From the NCBI GenBank assembly GCA_003313425.1, contig NHZP01000006.1, forward strand, positions 186,001 to 250,000: a stretch of DNA of 64,000 bases, given 5' to 3'. Below the pieces are notes generated by a model. The model was not told where the DNA came from. It worked only from the letters and a program-made list of their open reading frames with translations, and ran no database searches. A program made the position numbers and the translations under genes. How positions within the stretch are numbered: the first letter of the stretch is position 1; each line of letters starts with the position of its first letter. Shown here one piece after another: positions 23,091-33,519 of the stretch. The stretch comes from Pseudopyrenochaeta lycopersici (lineage: Eukaryota; Ascomycota; Dothideomycetes; Pleosporales; Pseudopyrenochaetaceae).

Positions 23091-24420
23091 CTTCCTTATA
23101 TACTTATAGTATTACTAGCTAAAAATGCACCTGTTAATTAAACAGTATTACAACGCGTGCGCTACTTATTACTAAATAAAAAGCCCTTAGGATAGTAAGT
23201 ATAGTTACTTACAGCTACTACTAGTGCCTTATAGACGCTAGACAGAAATTTTAGTTAATTTTATTTAAGATTTACTTACCTTTTAGCTAGATAGCTGTAC
23301 TTTTAAGAATATCCTTATTATTATAGACTGCATTATAAAAAGATAGTATTTTTTCCCTATATATAGCTATACTGCAGCTAAAGCTGCTAGGTGCTTTATA
23401 GAAGTCTTTAAATTATATAGTATTCTCCTTAGTATTATCTCTAACTATAGTTTAAATTTTATTAGTTAGTTTTAGAGGCAGGTCTGTAAGTAACTGCGTA
23501 TCTAATAGCGCTTATTAACAGCCTATTACCCTAAATTAGATAAGCAGACTAAGTAGGTAAATTAAGCCTTAGAAATTTATCTTTATTAGTATATTAACTA
23601 CGCGCAAACTAACTAGGCTGCCTAGCTTTACGTCGCTAAGTTTTAGGCTAATAATACAGTTAACGCCTCTACAGGCATAACGCTATTCTTTACAGATCTT
23701 AGATATTACCCTTACAGTAGTATACACCTAGAAGAAAACTGCAATAAAAAGCTTAGTAGCGCTGCAGCTAGTAATAAAATCTAGGCAGATAAGCTTATAA
23801 ACACCTACGCAGACCTAGTTACTTATTTATAAGAATAAATGCTATAAGCTTAATAAGAATAAGCTTACTATACTAACACCTCTCACTAATTAGTACTAAA
23901 GTACGCTGTTAGAGACTAAGTTATAGTTAATATAATTAATTAGTCTACTAAATAGGAATTAAAGAAGCTAGACCTTAAGTAGGTAGGGCCTTACAGCGTT
24001 ACAAGAGTTATGCATAACAGCTAGGCGTATTAATTAGACCTTCTACTAGATATATTAGGCAGCAGAGTTTTTCCTATATTTTACCCTAAGCTTCTTTAGC
24101 CTGCGCCCTTAAAAGGGCTTCTAGATTAAGCGCTAGCTTAGCTAGTAGCTGTTAAGGTAATTAATCCTAATAGTAAGGTTTAAGATAAGTAGCTTATTAA
24201 TAATTTTCTTAATTACTAGCAAACTAGCGTTAAAGGCCGCTAAAAGCGTAAGTAGTAGTACCTAATTAAATAGACTAGATACCTAAAACCTACCTAGCAC
24301 CTAGTAACTAAGTACCCTAACAACTACAACGCTTATCTATTTTATTAGCGACAGCCTAATAAGCCTAAGCTACCTACTTATCGCATGCCTCTAAATTAGT
24401 TACTACTTAACAAGGATAGG
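23091..24420 (+). pseudogene. Decayed pol of Gypsy A, second part (integrase and chromodomain-like tail)
   Basis: This is the continuation of the Gypsy A integrase after the nested element. The uninterrupted counterpart in element B shows the same sequence joined at the ACGTT site. Around 24190-24350 the translation resembles a chromodomain-like tail (QYLIK, TRYLKPT, RQPNKPK). Stops are frequent. A short tandem repeat rich in GCGCGCC lies just downstream at about 24478-24545. Confidence 0.7.
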
Positions 24421-24882
24421 CTAGCTGTAGAAGAGTATCTTAGCGGCAACAAAGGTATCTAAACAGTTTTACTTAAGTTAGCGCGCCTTAATTTACCTTA
24501 ATTTGCGCGCCTCTAGCCTTAATTCGCGCATCTATAGCCTTAAGATTGCTCGCCTTTACCCTTACTCTATATAGTGCGCCTTACTTTGCGCGCTACGTCT
24601 AGGGACCTTGCAACTAAATAAAAATTATAAAGGTTACTTCTATATATATCGTACAAAGGTCTTTAGGTTCTGTTTTTGCGTTACAGGGTAGAAGTGTTAG
24701 AAAACACCTTAGAGCTCAGCGATTTTATATAGGAAACTGTTAAGACATGCGCAGCGCTATATAAAGCCTATTACTAGATTTACTAAGTTAGAAGGACTTA
24801 GTAGTAAATAGTTTTCTTATATTTTATTTTAAATTTTTGTCTCTTAGTTTAGAGGCTCTCACTATTTTGAAGGGGGAGGTTG

Positions 24883-25183
24883 TGTTAGGGTTTAATCCTT
24901 TCAGGTTACTAGACGCAGGTGAAAGGGTTCAATCCTTCTAAGTTACTAGACGCAGGTGAAAGGTAACGATCCTGCCAAGTTACTAGACGCAGGTGAAAGG
25001 TAACTGTTACCTCTTACCTTTTACTAAGCTAGGTAACTGGATCAGGACTAGCCTGCTCTAGCTTATGTATATAGGCAGCACCTCTCCCCGAAGGTGAGAG
25101 GTATCTGCTATTTTGTCTATTTCCTTTTAAATTGAGTTTCTTTAACTAAGACCGTCCCAACTGTGCGTGTTAACTGCCTTACA
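24883..25183 (+). repeat. 3' LTR of Gypsy A
   Basis: A 301-bp partner of 10144-10445, preceded by the purine tract GAAGGGGGAGGTTG. It begins TGTTAGGG, where the 5' LTR has TGTCAGGG, and reads TTTAATCC for TTCAATCC; both are C-to-T changes in CpA context. The next bases are CTTAC, the reverse complement of the GTAAG that follows element B at 61422. Confidence 0.93.
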
Positions 25184-28100
25184 CTTACTTGCTTTCTAAG
25201 CAATTAAACTGCTAAATAACTTAATTATGTATCCCTGCGAGCTTTTTCTATTAATTGTGTTATCTATAAATAAGGCATCGCTTACTACTTTAAGACAGTC
25301 ATCTCTACTAAGCTTAAGGGATCTTAATTTAGTGCTTTAGAGGTAAAGGAGAACTTAGTTAGCTGCTGTATAGTGCTTAGTGCTAGGGTTTATAAGGAAT
25401 CGGGCTAGTCTTAATATTGCAAAGGCGATGTCCAGTTAGGTTGTAACAGCTGCATATAGCAGAGATCTAATCTTACGTTAGTACTTATTAATTTCTAATA
25501 AAGTTACTAGGCCGTCTTAGGGCTTTAGTTTAATAGCTGCTATTAGAGTTTTATATCAGATATCTTTTCTGTTAACTAAGTAGCTAATCTTATCCGCGTA
25601 TGCCGCTTATAATAGCTAGATCTTGCGCTGCTCTTAGTTCCTAATAACTTTAACTCTAAGAAACTATTAAAGATTATCTCTACCTATAATAGAATACTTG
25701 TCTCTAAGATGTTAAATCGCTTATTAGGCTTTAGTCTCCTTCTGCTTACTATATGTAAGAATAATATCGTTAATATAGAAGAATATAATAATTCTATCCT
25801 TAATTAGGTAGTATAGCTTATAAGGGACGTTCTAAAAGCTAAGTTTCTTAAGGGTTAATATAAATTCCTTTTGCTAGAGGAGAGGGGAGATCTAGAGACT
25901 GTATAAAGCCTTATTTACCTAGAGTATTGTTCTAGGCTTTTAGTAGCTATAGGGTATTCTTATATATACTTCTTAATCTATAGTTATGTAGATAAAGGCG
26001 TTCGTAATATTATATTACTTAAGCTCTAGATTATAGTAAGCTGCTACTGCTATTAGTATTTAGAATGAACGGCTAGCGAGAGTAGCTGCGTAAGTGTCTT
26101 GTAAGGTAATATTCCTTTATTAGTTACCTTAGATAACAAGTCGCGCCTTACACTTTAGTAAGTAATAGTTCTTGTCTAGTTTGTAGGTATACACCTATAT
26201 ATAATTAAGGATCTATTATCTTATTAGTTTAATCTTCTTTATTAGCACTTTAGACTATAATTTTATCTTATAATAGCTTTTAAGGTGCTCTTTCTTAGCT
26301 TCCTTAAACTATTTATAGAGAGGATATTTCTTAATTCCTATATAAGAAGTTAGTAGCAGTAGTAACTCGCTTTAATATAGCTTTAATCCTTAGGCTAATA
26401 TTTACTTTATCTAGGCCTTATTAATTATCTTCCTATTATAGGTTCTAACGTGCCCTGCTTAGGTGCCCGCTATAAAGGCTGCTTCCTAAGGAATCGTTTT
26501 TAATAAGCTAGATGTTGTTTAGCTATCTCCTTAATGCTCGCCAGATAATAGTTACGTAAGCAGAGCTACTAGCAGCGGAGTAGTTAGTGGAGAGAAGTAG
26601 GTGTAGTTGATCTTCCTCCCTTAATAGTAACCTAGTTAGTTATCTTGCTAGGTCGTTTCAGAGTCTTAAATAGTGTCGTCTTTATAGAACGTTTAGGTCT
26701 CTGGTTCCTCATAGGTTAGTTCTGGCAGTTCAACTGTCCTTATCTATGCAGCTATCTCGTTTAACATGCTGTGCATAAGGTTATCTATAAGGTCTTCTAT
26801 CTTCCTATTAAATAGTAATTCTTTATTAAACACTATATCTTAAGTGCTAATTACTTTAGCTATAGATAGAATCTAGATTCTGTAGATATTAGAGGATTAG
26901 TATCTAATAAGGTATCCTATCCATACTCTAGGGTTAAGACGTTAGAGTCGTAATTTACCTTGAAGTGTATTATTAGTAAGGGCGAATACCTTATAACTAT
27001 ATACCTTAAGATAGGCTTAATTTAGTTTCTATAGGGAGGTAATTATGCTATCATACAGGGCTGCTATAGTAAAGAAAACTTTGTAGGGTAACTTCTAGGC
27101 GTTTAAGTAGTTTAGCGTTTAATTATATAGGTACACTGCTGCTTATACGATCTCTAGCTATAGTTCCTATAGTAGGTTTGCGTCTAATTATATTATGCGT
27201 AATTTATCTTTTACTACACCCCCTAAGCGTTTAGCTCTACTGTTCTAGGATTAAGTGTATAGGGTAGAGGGCTCTAATTAAATTAAGCGCGCAGTACACT
27301 ATCTTAAAACTTTAGGTTTAGTAGTCGCGATCTCTCTATTACATTTAATAACCTTAACTATAATATTATACTGCTTCTTTAGGAAGCAGACAATAATATC
27401 TAGAAACCTAATAATAGACTTTCTAAGTTAATTATCCTTAAAGTAGAAATCCTACATAAAACTAGAGTACTGATTAGTAACTAGCATCTAACTCTTCTCT
27501 TTTATTAAACTTCCTTCCTTGTACGTGTGGAAGTTAATAGCGAGTCTTTCCTTAGGGCCTTAGTCGTTTACTTAGGGTGTGCGTCTTATCTAGCGTCTAG
27601 TCTTAGCTCTTCTACATACGTTGCATTATACAGTAGTAATTTCTTTAATGCGCCACCCCTCAGATTGTTAGACTAAGTGCTCAATTACTGCTAGTCCTAG
27701 GTGTCCTATTCGCCTATACTACTGCATAGCGTCAGCCTTTTATGCTAATTGCTTAGTGCGGGAGTTAATTGCTTACGTGAAGAAGGCGGCTTCGCCCTTG
27801 TCCTAATGCTTAAGTATCTATTAGCTATGTGCCTCCTTTAGGTGTGTGATTATAGTGTTATCCCGTCTCTTTAGAGTAGTGGGGTCACTCTAGTTGTCCT
27901 ACTACATCCCTTACTGTCTAAGTAGTCTAAAAGAGACTAAATTACACAGGATGTCTGGATACTAGGCTACGTTGCGCAGTTCGAGTTTAGTCAGCCTGTT
28001 TAGTCTAATAAGGTTAAGCAGGACTAATCTATATCCTTGTATCTAGATCTGTGTATTTCTAGCCTAAATACAGTCTACAGCTGTAGGCGGACAGAGGTCT

Positions 28101-29531
28101 TAGACTTAGTTACGATTGTTCGTGATATATATTGTAGATCCTAAGTCTAAAATAAATAAGTGCCTTAGTAGATAGCCTAAAGCTTCTGCTTAAAATAATA
28201 TAGTAGTTAAGGTAGTATTAATTATTAAAATCTTCTATCCTTCTAGTTACTCTGTAGACATTTCGGGTATCTAAGACGTTAACGTTTTAATAGTTAGTGT
28301 TTTTATGCGAGCTCTTTTCCCGCTCCTAAGCTGTTCTTACAGGTCAGCGTTATATTCTAGTTAGTGCCTTACTATTACTGTAATTCCTAAGCGAGGTGTA
28401 AACTACTCTAGTGCTTTATTTGTGTAGACATAGTAATAATTCTCTAGTCTATAGCGTTATTTATAAGCAGAGTATTTTACTCCTTTAGCTGCTGCTGTAT
28501 CTATTATTAGGGACTGCTTAGATATAGTATTTTAACTAAAAGTTTATTTTTAATAAGGTCTTCCCTAACTCCCCTATATAGTTAGAGTAGATAGTGCGCT
28601 ATTAGTAATATAAGAGGCGTCCCTATTAGTACCTAGGGTAGATTTACTACTAGTAGTAAGAAATAAAGTGTTTCCTACAGTAGAGGCGCCCCTCTGCTGC
28701 TTCCCCTTTAAAAGGTGGTACTTACTTATGTATTCTTAGAAGCGTTTTATTATTTCTTTATAAGTTATATTTTATTCTTGCTAACTATAGTCCTAGAATG
28801 TTATTACCTAGGTTAGCGCTATCTTTATAACTAAGTTAAGAAAGTCTTATATAATATCTTATATATTCTGTATTTTAGCGACCCCTTTAGTCTCTGCGTT
28901 TTTTGCGGCGTGGTTATATTCTAAGAGCTAGGTGTCCTAACTCCTAGGCTATCTTATTAGTTTAAGTGCGGCTAGGTATTAGTAACGTGCTCGCAACTAT
29001 TCTTCTTTAGTATCTATTCTAACTGTTTATTTTAGGCTAATAAGCTACGTTTAAATTAGTTTACCTAGCTTACAGCAGTTCTTTATAAGGTAGGGTAATA
29101 CAGATTATTAGATATATACTACTACTTTATCTATATTCGCCCGTTCTTTGCGATAGTCTCTGTCTACTATCTTATATAACTTAAGGCGGAGTTTATAGAA
29201 GTTAGTGTCCTCCTTCCACGCCTTAAGGCTGTTTATTAAGAGCTTAGACAGGGCCTCTAGTTGTAGAGGTACCCTGTTATTATTATTACTAAGCGTTATC
29301 TTTCTCTTATACTTTATAATGTCTAGCTTAGTTAGGATTCTTAGTTTTGTTTTTAGAGGAATATTCTGAGTAGGATCTATCTATTCCTATACGTTAAGGG
29401 AGACGCATCGCGTTTCTAGCTGTTACAGCTATAGCGTATACGTTATGTAGTCTATTAGGATTACGGTTAGTTCTTATATTATTAACAGTGACATTGTTTT
29501 AGAGTGTAATTAAGACAGTAAGACTCTTAAT
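25184..29531 (-). pseudogene. Decayed Ty1/Copia gag-pol, 5' part (gag to RT)
   Basis: The minus-strand reading starts at ATG 29494 (MSLLII, then stops) and can be followed in pieces to 25184. The Copia RT box lies at 25764-25775 and reads YIND in place of YVDD, in the context LTYSKQ typical of Copia. The coding ends exactly at the edge of the Gypsy A LTR, within the start of RNase H. The missing remainder of RNase H lies at 61422-61973 on the plus strand. Translation is littered with TAA and TAG; no domain is intact. Limits of gag and integrase cannot be set precisely by eye. Confidence 0.82.
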
Positions 29532-29752
29532 TATTAGATAGAATGCTTAAATGCGATGAGGTATATTAATAGGTTTTATTTTATTGTATTAATCCTCTCC
29601 GAGTTCTTTTCTATTTTTTGTCCTTTTTATGTAGTGTGTGTGCCAAGTGGTTACACCCGAGCTATGTGCTACAATGCAGTATTGCGTACGCTCGCTGCTG
29701 TGCTATAGATCTAACAGCATACTCTTTCCGGGCACCTATCTTGTATCTGACA
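29532..29752 (-). repeat. 5' LTR of the split Copia element
   Basis: A 221-bp LTR; on the minus strand it begins TGTCAGATACAAG and ends CTATCTAATA. Its partner is 61974-62194, equal in length and about 90% alike by eye. The adjoining plus-strand bases 29753-29757 are AGAGA, the reverse complement of the TCTCT that follows the partner. Confidence 0.9.
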
Positions 29753-30011
29753 AGAGACGTGCCCCTCTAGCTACTAACTTGTACAAGCTTATAAGAAAAG
29801 GGGACAGAGGAGATTAAGGAGTTCGCTCCCCGTGCGATAGTAGCGAAGCCTCTCTTGCTTAAAGGGCGCAGCCTATTATAATTAGTAATATTTTAATAAA
29901 AATATATTATAATACTAAGTTATAAGTATATAGATAATAGATATATTCTTATTAAACTAGTATATTAAGTTTTATATTTATTACTATAATAGTTAGCTTT
30001 TAATCTTAAAA

Positions 30012-30242
30012 TGTAACGAAGTATCGTGAATCTGAATCTTGGTGTTGCAGCATGGTTGCGCTAGACCTTTTCGAGGGCTAGCGCGCACTGTGACGGACCT
30101 GCTCAAAACCTGCGCTGGCTGCGCAGAGCGGGGACGACAAGTATTATTCTCTCCCATACCTGAGTTACAGCAATACAGAACCATCCCTTCACTATTATCT
30201 GTGGTGTGAAGCAAGTACTATTGCCTGAAACCATACGTTACA
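30012..30242. repeat. Solo-LTR-like insertion, 231 bp, TSD TAAAA
   Basis: The segment has perfect 7-bp inverted ends, TGTAACG ... CGTTACA, and is flanked on both sides by TAAAA (30007-30011 and 30243-30247). TG...CA ends with a 5-bp duplication are what a solo LTR leaves. Its base composition is ordinary, while the surrounding DNA is extremely A+T-rich, so it looks younger than its surroundings or has escaped RIP. It matches no other LTR in the window. A non-autonomous element is an alternative. Confidence 0.8.
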
Positions 30243-31393
30243 TAAAAAGTCTTTAATTTTATATACTATTTTTTATTACTTTATTATAAAGTAATAATAA
30301 TATAGTATATATACTTAAAAAAGTTATTATATAAATCCTTTATATAAATTTATATTATATAAAAGTAAATTTTAGTATTCTTTATATAATATAAGCTTTT
30401 ACTCTAAAAGTATTATAAAAGTAGATATAATAATAGCTATAATTTATAATAATATTGTCTTATACTATATATTTATAGTATTAATATATATAATTAACTT
30501 TTAATACTTTAAACTTAAATTATTAAGTTTAATAATATTTTTTTTATTATTATTAAAATCTTTATTAAATAAGTTATTTTAAACTATTATAACTTTATAA
30601 GCTTATACTCTTAAGATCTTTAACTTTAATAATCTCTTATATAGTATATAATAAGTCTAATTCTTTTATTTTATATATATATCTATAATACTTATAAAAG
30701 TATTTAAATAAATAGCTTTTTTAAGCTAAAAGTTAAAAATTAAATAACTTTATAATTATAAGCTTAAACTTTTAATTCTTTTTTTTTTTAATTTTTAGCT
30801 TATAAATAGTAAAATAATATATTAAAGTTTTAAATTAATAGCTATAGTAATTAAAAAGTTAGAGGGGGTGTAGTTTTTCTTAAGCGCGTGCCTCAGGTGG
30901 TGGCGTTCCTCAGGTGGGGCGGTACGTTACAGCCACGCTATACTGAACAGGAAGCTCGACCTCCACGGGAGCCGCATGGTACGATGAAGCAGCATCCCCG
31001 CCTGTCCCTACATGCATGGCTTGAGGATTTAACCAAAATTATCATCGCGTCCGGCTGTGTTATGATATATGATGAATACTTGGCGGGGCGTAAGGCGTTC
31101 CGTTGTAACAAGGAGATCGGTCCGGAGAATAGTGGCAAGAAACTAACCGTTCTTGGAAGGCAGCCCCGCGTTCTGGAGGCACATTGAGCCTCACGTCGTT
31201 TGTACCAAGCAATCGGTATGCTGACAGCAAAAAGACCTCGGCGCAGAATCTTTCACTTGTGCACTGATTGACAGACAACTCCTCTTGAATATCATGGTCT
31301 AGCATGTTCCCCTGGATGTTCATCCTGACAACCATCTAGATCGTCCCACAAGTTGTCTCTAGCGACCTATATGGTCCCTTGAGACGCTTCCAG
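30243..31393. other. A+T-rich tract then gene-flank DNA
   Basis: Positions 30243-30860 are extremely A+T-rich (long TATA and TTTAA runs) with no coding potential; the similar stretch 29880-30011 lies on the other side of the solo LTR. This is probably fully decayed repeat DNA. Composition turns normal at about 30865. From there to 31393 I see only short overlapping frames with no recognisable domain; this should contain the promoter of the ankyrin gene. Confidence 0.5.
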
Positions 31394-33259
31394 ATGTCAG
31401 AACAATTAACCAACGCTTCTGATGACCTATCTCCGCTCGAGAGCAGCGACCTACCCATCCACAAAGCTGCATACAAAGGCGACATCCCATTGCTAGCATC
31501 TCTTGTGCCCCTCTGCGAGGACATCGATATCCGAAGTGCCTGCAACTGTACACCATTGCATCTTGCGATTCGAGGCAACCATGGAGACGCCGTTCAACTG
31601 CTCCTGTCTGCTGGAGCAGATCCCACGCTCCAGGATACCTTAGACACTGCGATGCAACCACCTTTCGATGCCGTAGATCTTGCTGCTTGGCTAGGTGCTC
31701 AGCATGCAATGTCCGCCTTGATTGATGCTGGTCTGGAAATACCAGCCAGTGCATTCGAGCGAAGCGCATCACTGAATCATGTAGAATGCATGCGCATCAT
31801 GTTGAGCAAGCTACCTGACCAGAGGTTTTCCGATCAACCAAAACTTGATGGTGTAAGGTTAGCATTGGGCCGGGCGGCAATCTGCTGGCATTTGGAAGCA
31901 GTAGAATTTATTCTCACCCAAGTGCGCGGATTTCCAGACGAAACTAAGCCTGAAGATCGAACTGCCCTAGGTATTGGCGTTGCCCTTGCCGTTGACCTAG
32001 AATATATCTGCGTCGATGATTGTCGTTGGAGCACCATAGCAAACCCCAAACGGTTGCCGATTATACTAGAAAAGCTAGTAGCATCTGGTGCTGATGTGAA
32101 TGCCGAACATCCTGCAACTGGGAATAGTGGTTTTTGGACAGTTGTTGAAGATCAAGACCTCACGCGATTCTTTCTGGGACATGGCTTGCGCCAAGAAAGC
32201 CAGACCAAGGGAGGTCATACTCCCATATTTGGTATCGTTTATAGCGTCAACACTGAGCCTACCCTCTTAGAGGCCTTTATAGCCGCTGGAGCAGATGTCA
32301 ACCATAAAGATCGAGCGCTTCGAACACCTTTACACTATACCGCGAACCGAGCTCTTGCCGAAATACTTTACCAGCATGGCGCGGATCTTTCTGCGAAGGA
32401 CAAGGATGGCTTGACGCCGCTTCACTCGGCTTGCAAGAACGGACGTCTGGATGTCATTCGATACCTGATATCGATGGGCGCGGCAATCGATGAGCCTGCC
32501 TCATGTGGATACACACCGCTACTTTACAGTCTTAGCAATGAAGAGGACGATTTCGAAGATTGCTCTTTCCCACTCCACCCTTCGGCAGAACAATGCCCAA
32601 GCATTGAAGTCACACGAATACTACTGGCACATGGAGCGAATGTTCATGCAGCTACAGCCAGTGGCCAGACAGCACTGCACGGTGCTGCCCGTATCGGTGA
32701 CATTGAGCTTGTTCGTTCTCTTGTCGATGTTGGTGCAAATTTTCGAGCTGGAAACGCAAAGGGCGAAACAACCCTTCACGTCGCAGCACGTACAGCCAGC
32801 GTCCAGACCGTGCAGTATCTCATGGAGGAAGGCGCGGACGTTCATGCCGTAACTTCATCTGGCCAATCTGTAATGCATGCAGCGTGCTCTTCGGGTACTA
32901 TAACAACATTGCCTGCCATCACCATCATCTTGGAAATGCTACTCGAAGCAGGAGTCGATGTCAATGCCAAGGACATCACAGGCGCAACACCATTACATGT
33001 TCTGTACAACCAGTGCTACAGATCCCGCTTGTGTGATACAAAGGCCCTCAACATGCTTCTACGAAGAGGCGCCGATAAAATGGCCGAAGACAAGGAAGGT
33101 GAGAGCGTCAATGATCTCGTTGAGAAGGACGACATTTGGACTTGGGATGAAGAAGGGCTGCTGGAGAGGACTAAAATTTCTACTGGGTATGGGACCTGGC
33201 GCGGTGTTAGGGGCCGAGGAAGTTGGATAAGAGGCCGTGGTGGTACGAGGGGTCACTGA
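31394..33259 (+). CDS. Ankyrin-repeat protein with Arg/Gly-rich C-terminus
   Basis: Single-exon frame of 621 residues from ATG 31394 to TGA 33257-33259. Ankyrin repeats run over most of the length, clearest at DLPIHKAAYKGD (near residue 20), TPLHLAIRGNHGD, TPLHYTANRALAE, TPLHSACKNGRLD, TALHGAARIGDIE, TTLHVAARTASVQ and ATPLHVLYNQ. No enzymatic domain, signal peptide or membrane segment is visible. The last 25 residues are rich in Arg and Gly (RGVRGRGSWIRGRGG), unusual for an ankyrin protein and reminiscent of RGG RNA-binding tails. Ankyrin stacks serve as protein-binding scaffolds; the partner is unknown. The next gene, 260 bp downstream on the same strand, encodes a HET-NACHT-ankyrin protein, so a shared role in recognition is possible. 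An upstream TTG in frame is not a likely start. Confidence 0.85.
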   Translation: MSEQLTNASDDLSPLESSDLPIHKAAYKGDIPLLASLVPLCEDIDIRSACNCTPLHLAIRGNHGDAVQLLLSAGADPTLQDTLDTAMQPPFDAVDLAAWLGAQHAMSALIDAGLEIPASAFERSASLNHVECMRIMLSKLPDQRFSDQPKLDGVRLALGRAAICWHLEAVEFILTQVRGFPDETKPEDRTALGIGVALAVDLEYICVDDCRWSTIANPKRLPIILEKLVASGADVNAEHPATGNSGFWTVVEDQDLTRFFLGHGLRQESQTKGGHTPIFGIVYSVNTEPTLLEAFIAAGADVNHKDRALRTPLHYTANRALAEILYQHGADLSAKDKDGLTPLHSACKNGRLDVIRYLISMGAAIDEPASCGYTPLLYSLSNEEDDFEDCSFPLHPSAEQCPSIEVTRILLAHGANVHAATASGQTALHGAARIGDIELVRSLVDVGANFRAGNAKGETTLHVAARTASVQTVQYLMEEGADVHAVTSSGQSVMHAACSSGTITTLPAITIILEMLLEAGVDVNAKDITGATPLHVLYNQCYRSRLCDTKALNMLLRRGADKMAEDKEGESVNDLVEKDDIWTWDEEGLLERTKISTGYGTWRGVRGRGSWIRGRGGTRGH

Positions 33260-33519
33260 TCTGGGAAGATCAGATTCGACGAAGGGACAGTTGGAACAAT
33301 GAGCGTCGATCGAGGTCTGATTTAACACGTGAGAATGATACAGCACCCATGTATGGGAAGATGACACGGCATCAGGGATGGTCTACTGTGCTGGGTGAGG
33401 GGAGCAGGAATCAAATCTCACATTAATGACCATTTTCGGTAAGTGCGGAATTGCCCGTATACATAGCATTTCGACACCAGTTGCCCATACAAGAGACAGA
33501 CTTGTTATCTGCCACGTGA

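Noticed and set aside
10144..25183. Target duplication for Gypsy A
   Set aside because: Left flank GCCCC matches neither CTTAC at 25184 nor AATTT at the flipped junction, so I cannot claim a duplication for element A; deletion at its original right edge is possible.
29993..30214. 73-codon minus-strand frame in A+T-rich DNA
   Set aside because: Falls almost wholly within the 231-bp solo-LTR-like insertion; the higher G+C of that insertion explains the open frame.
30888..31187. 99-codon plus-strand frame upstream of the ankyrin gene
   Set aside because: No domain, overlapped by equally long minus-strand frames, no clear start context.
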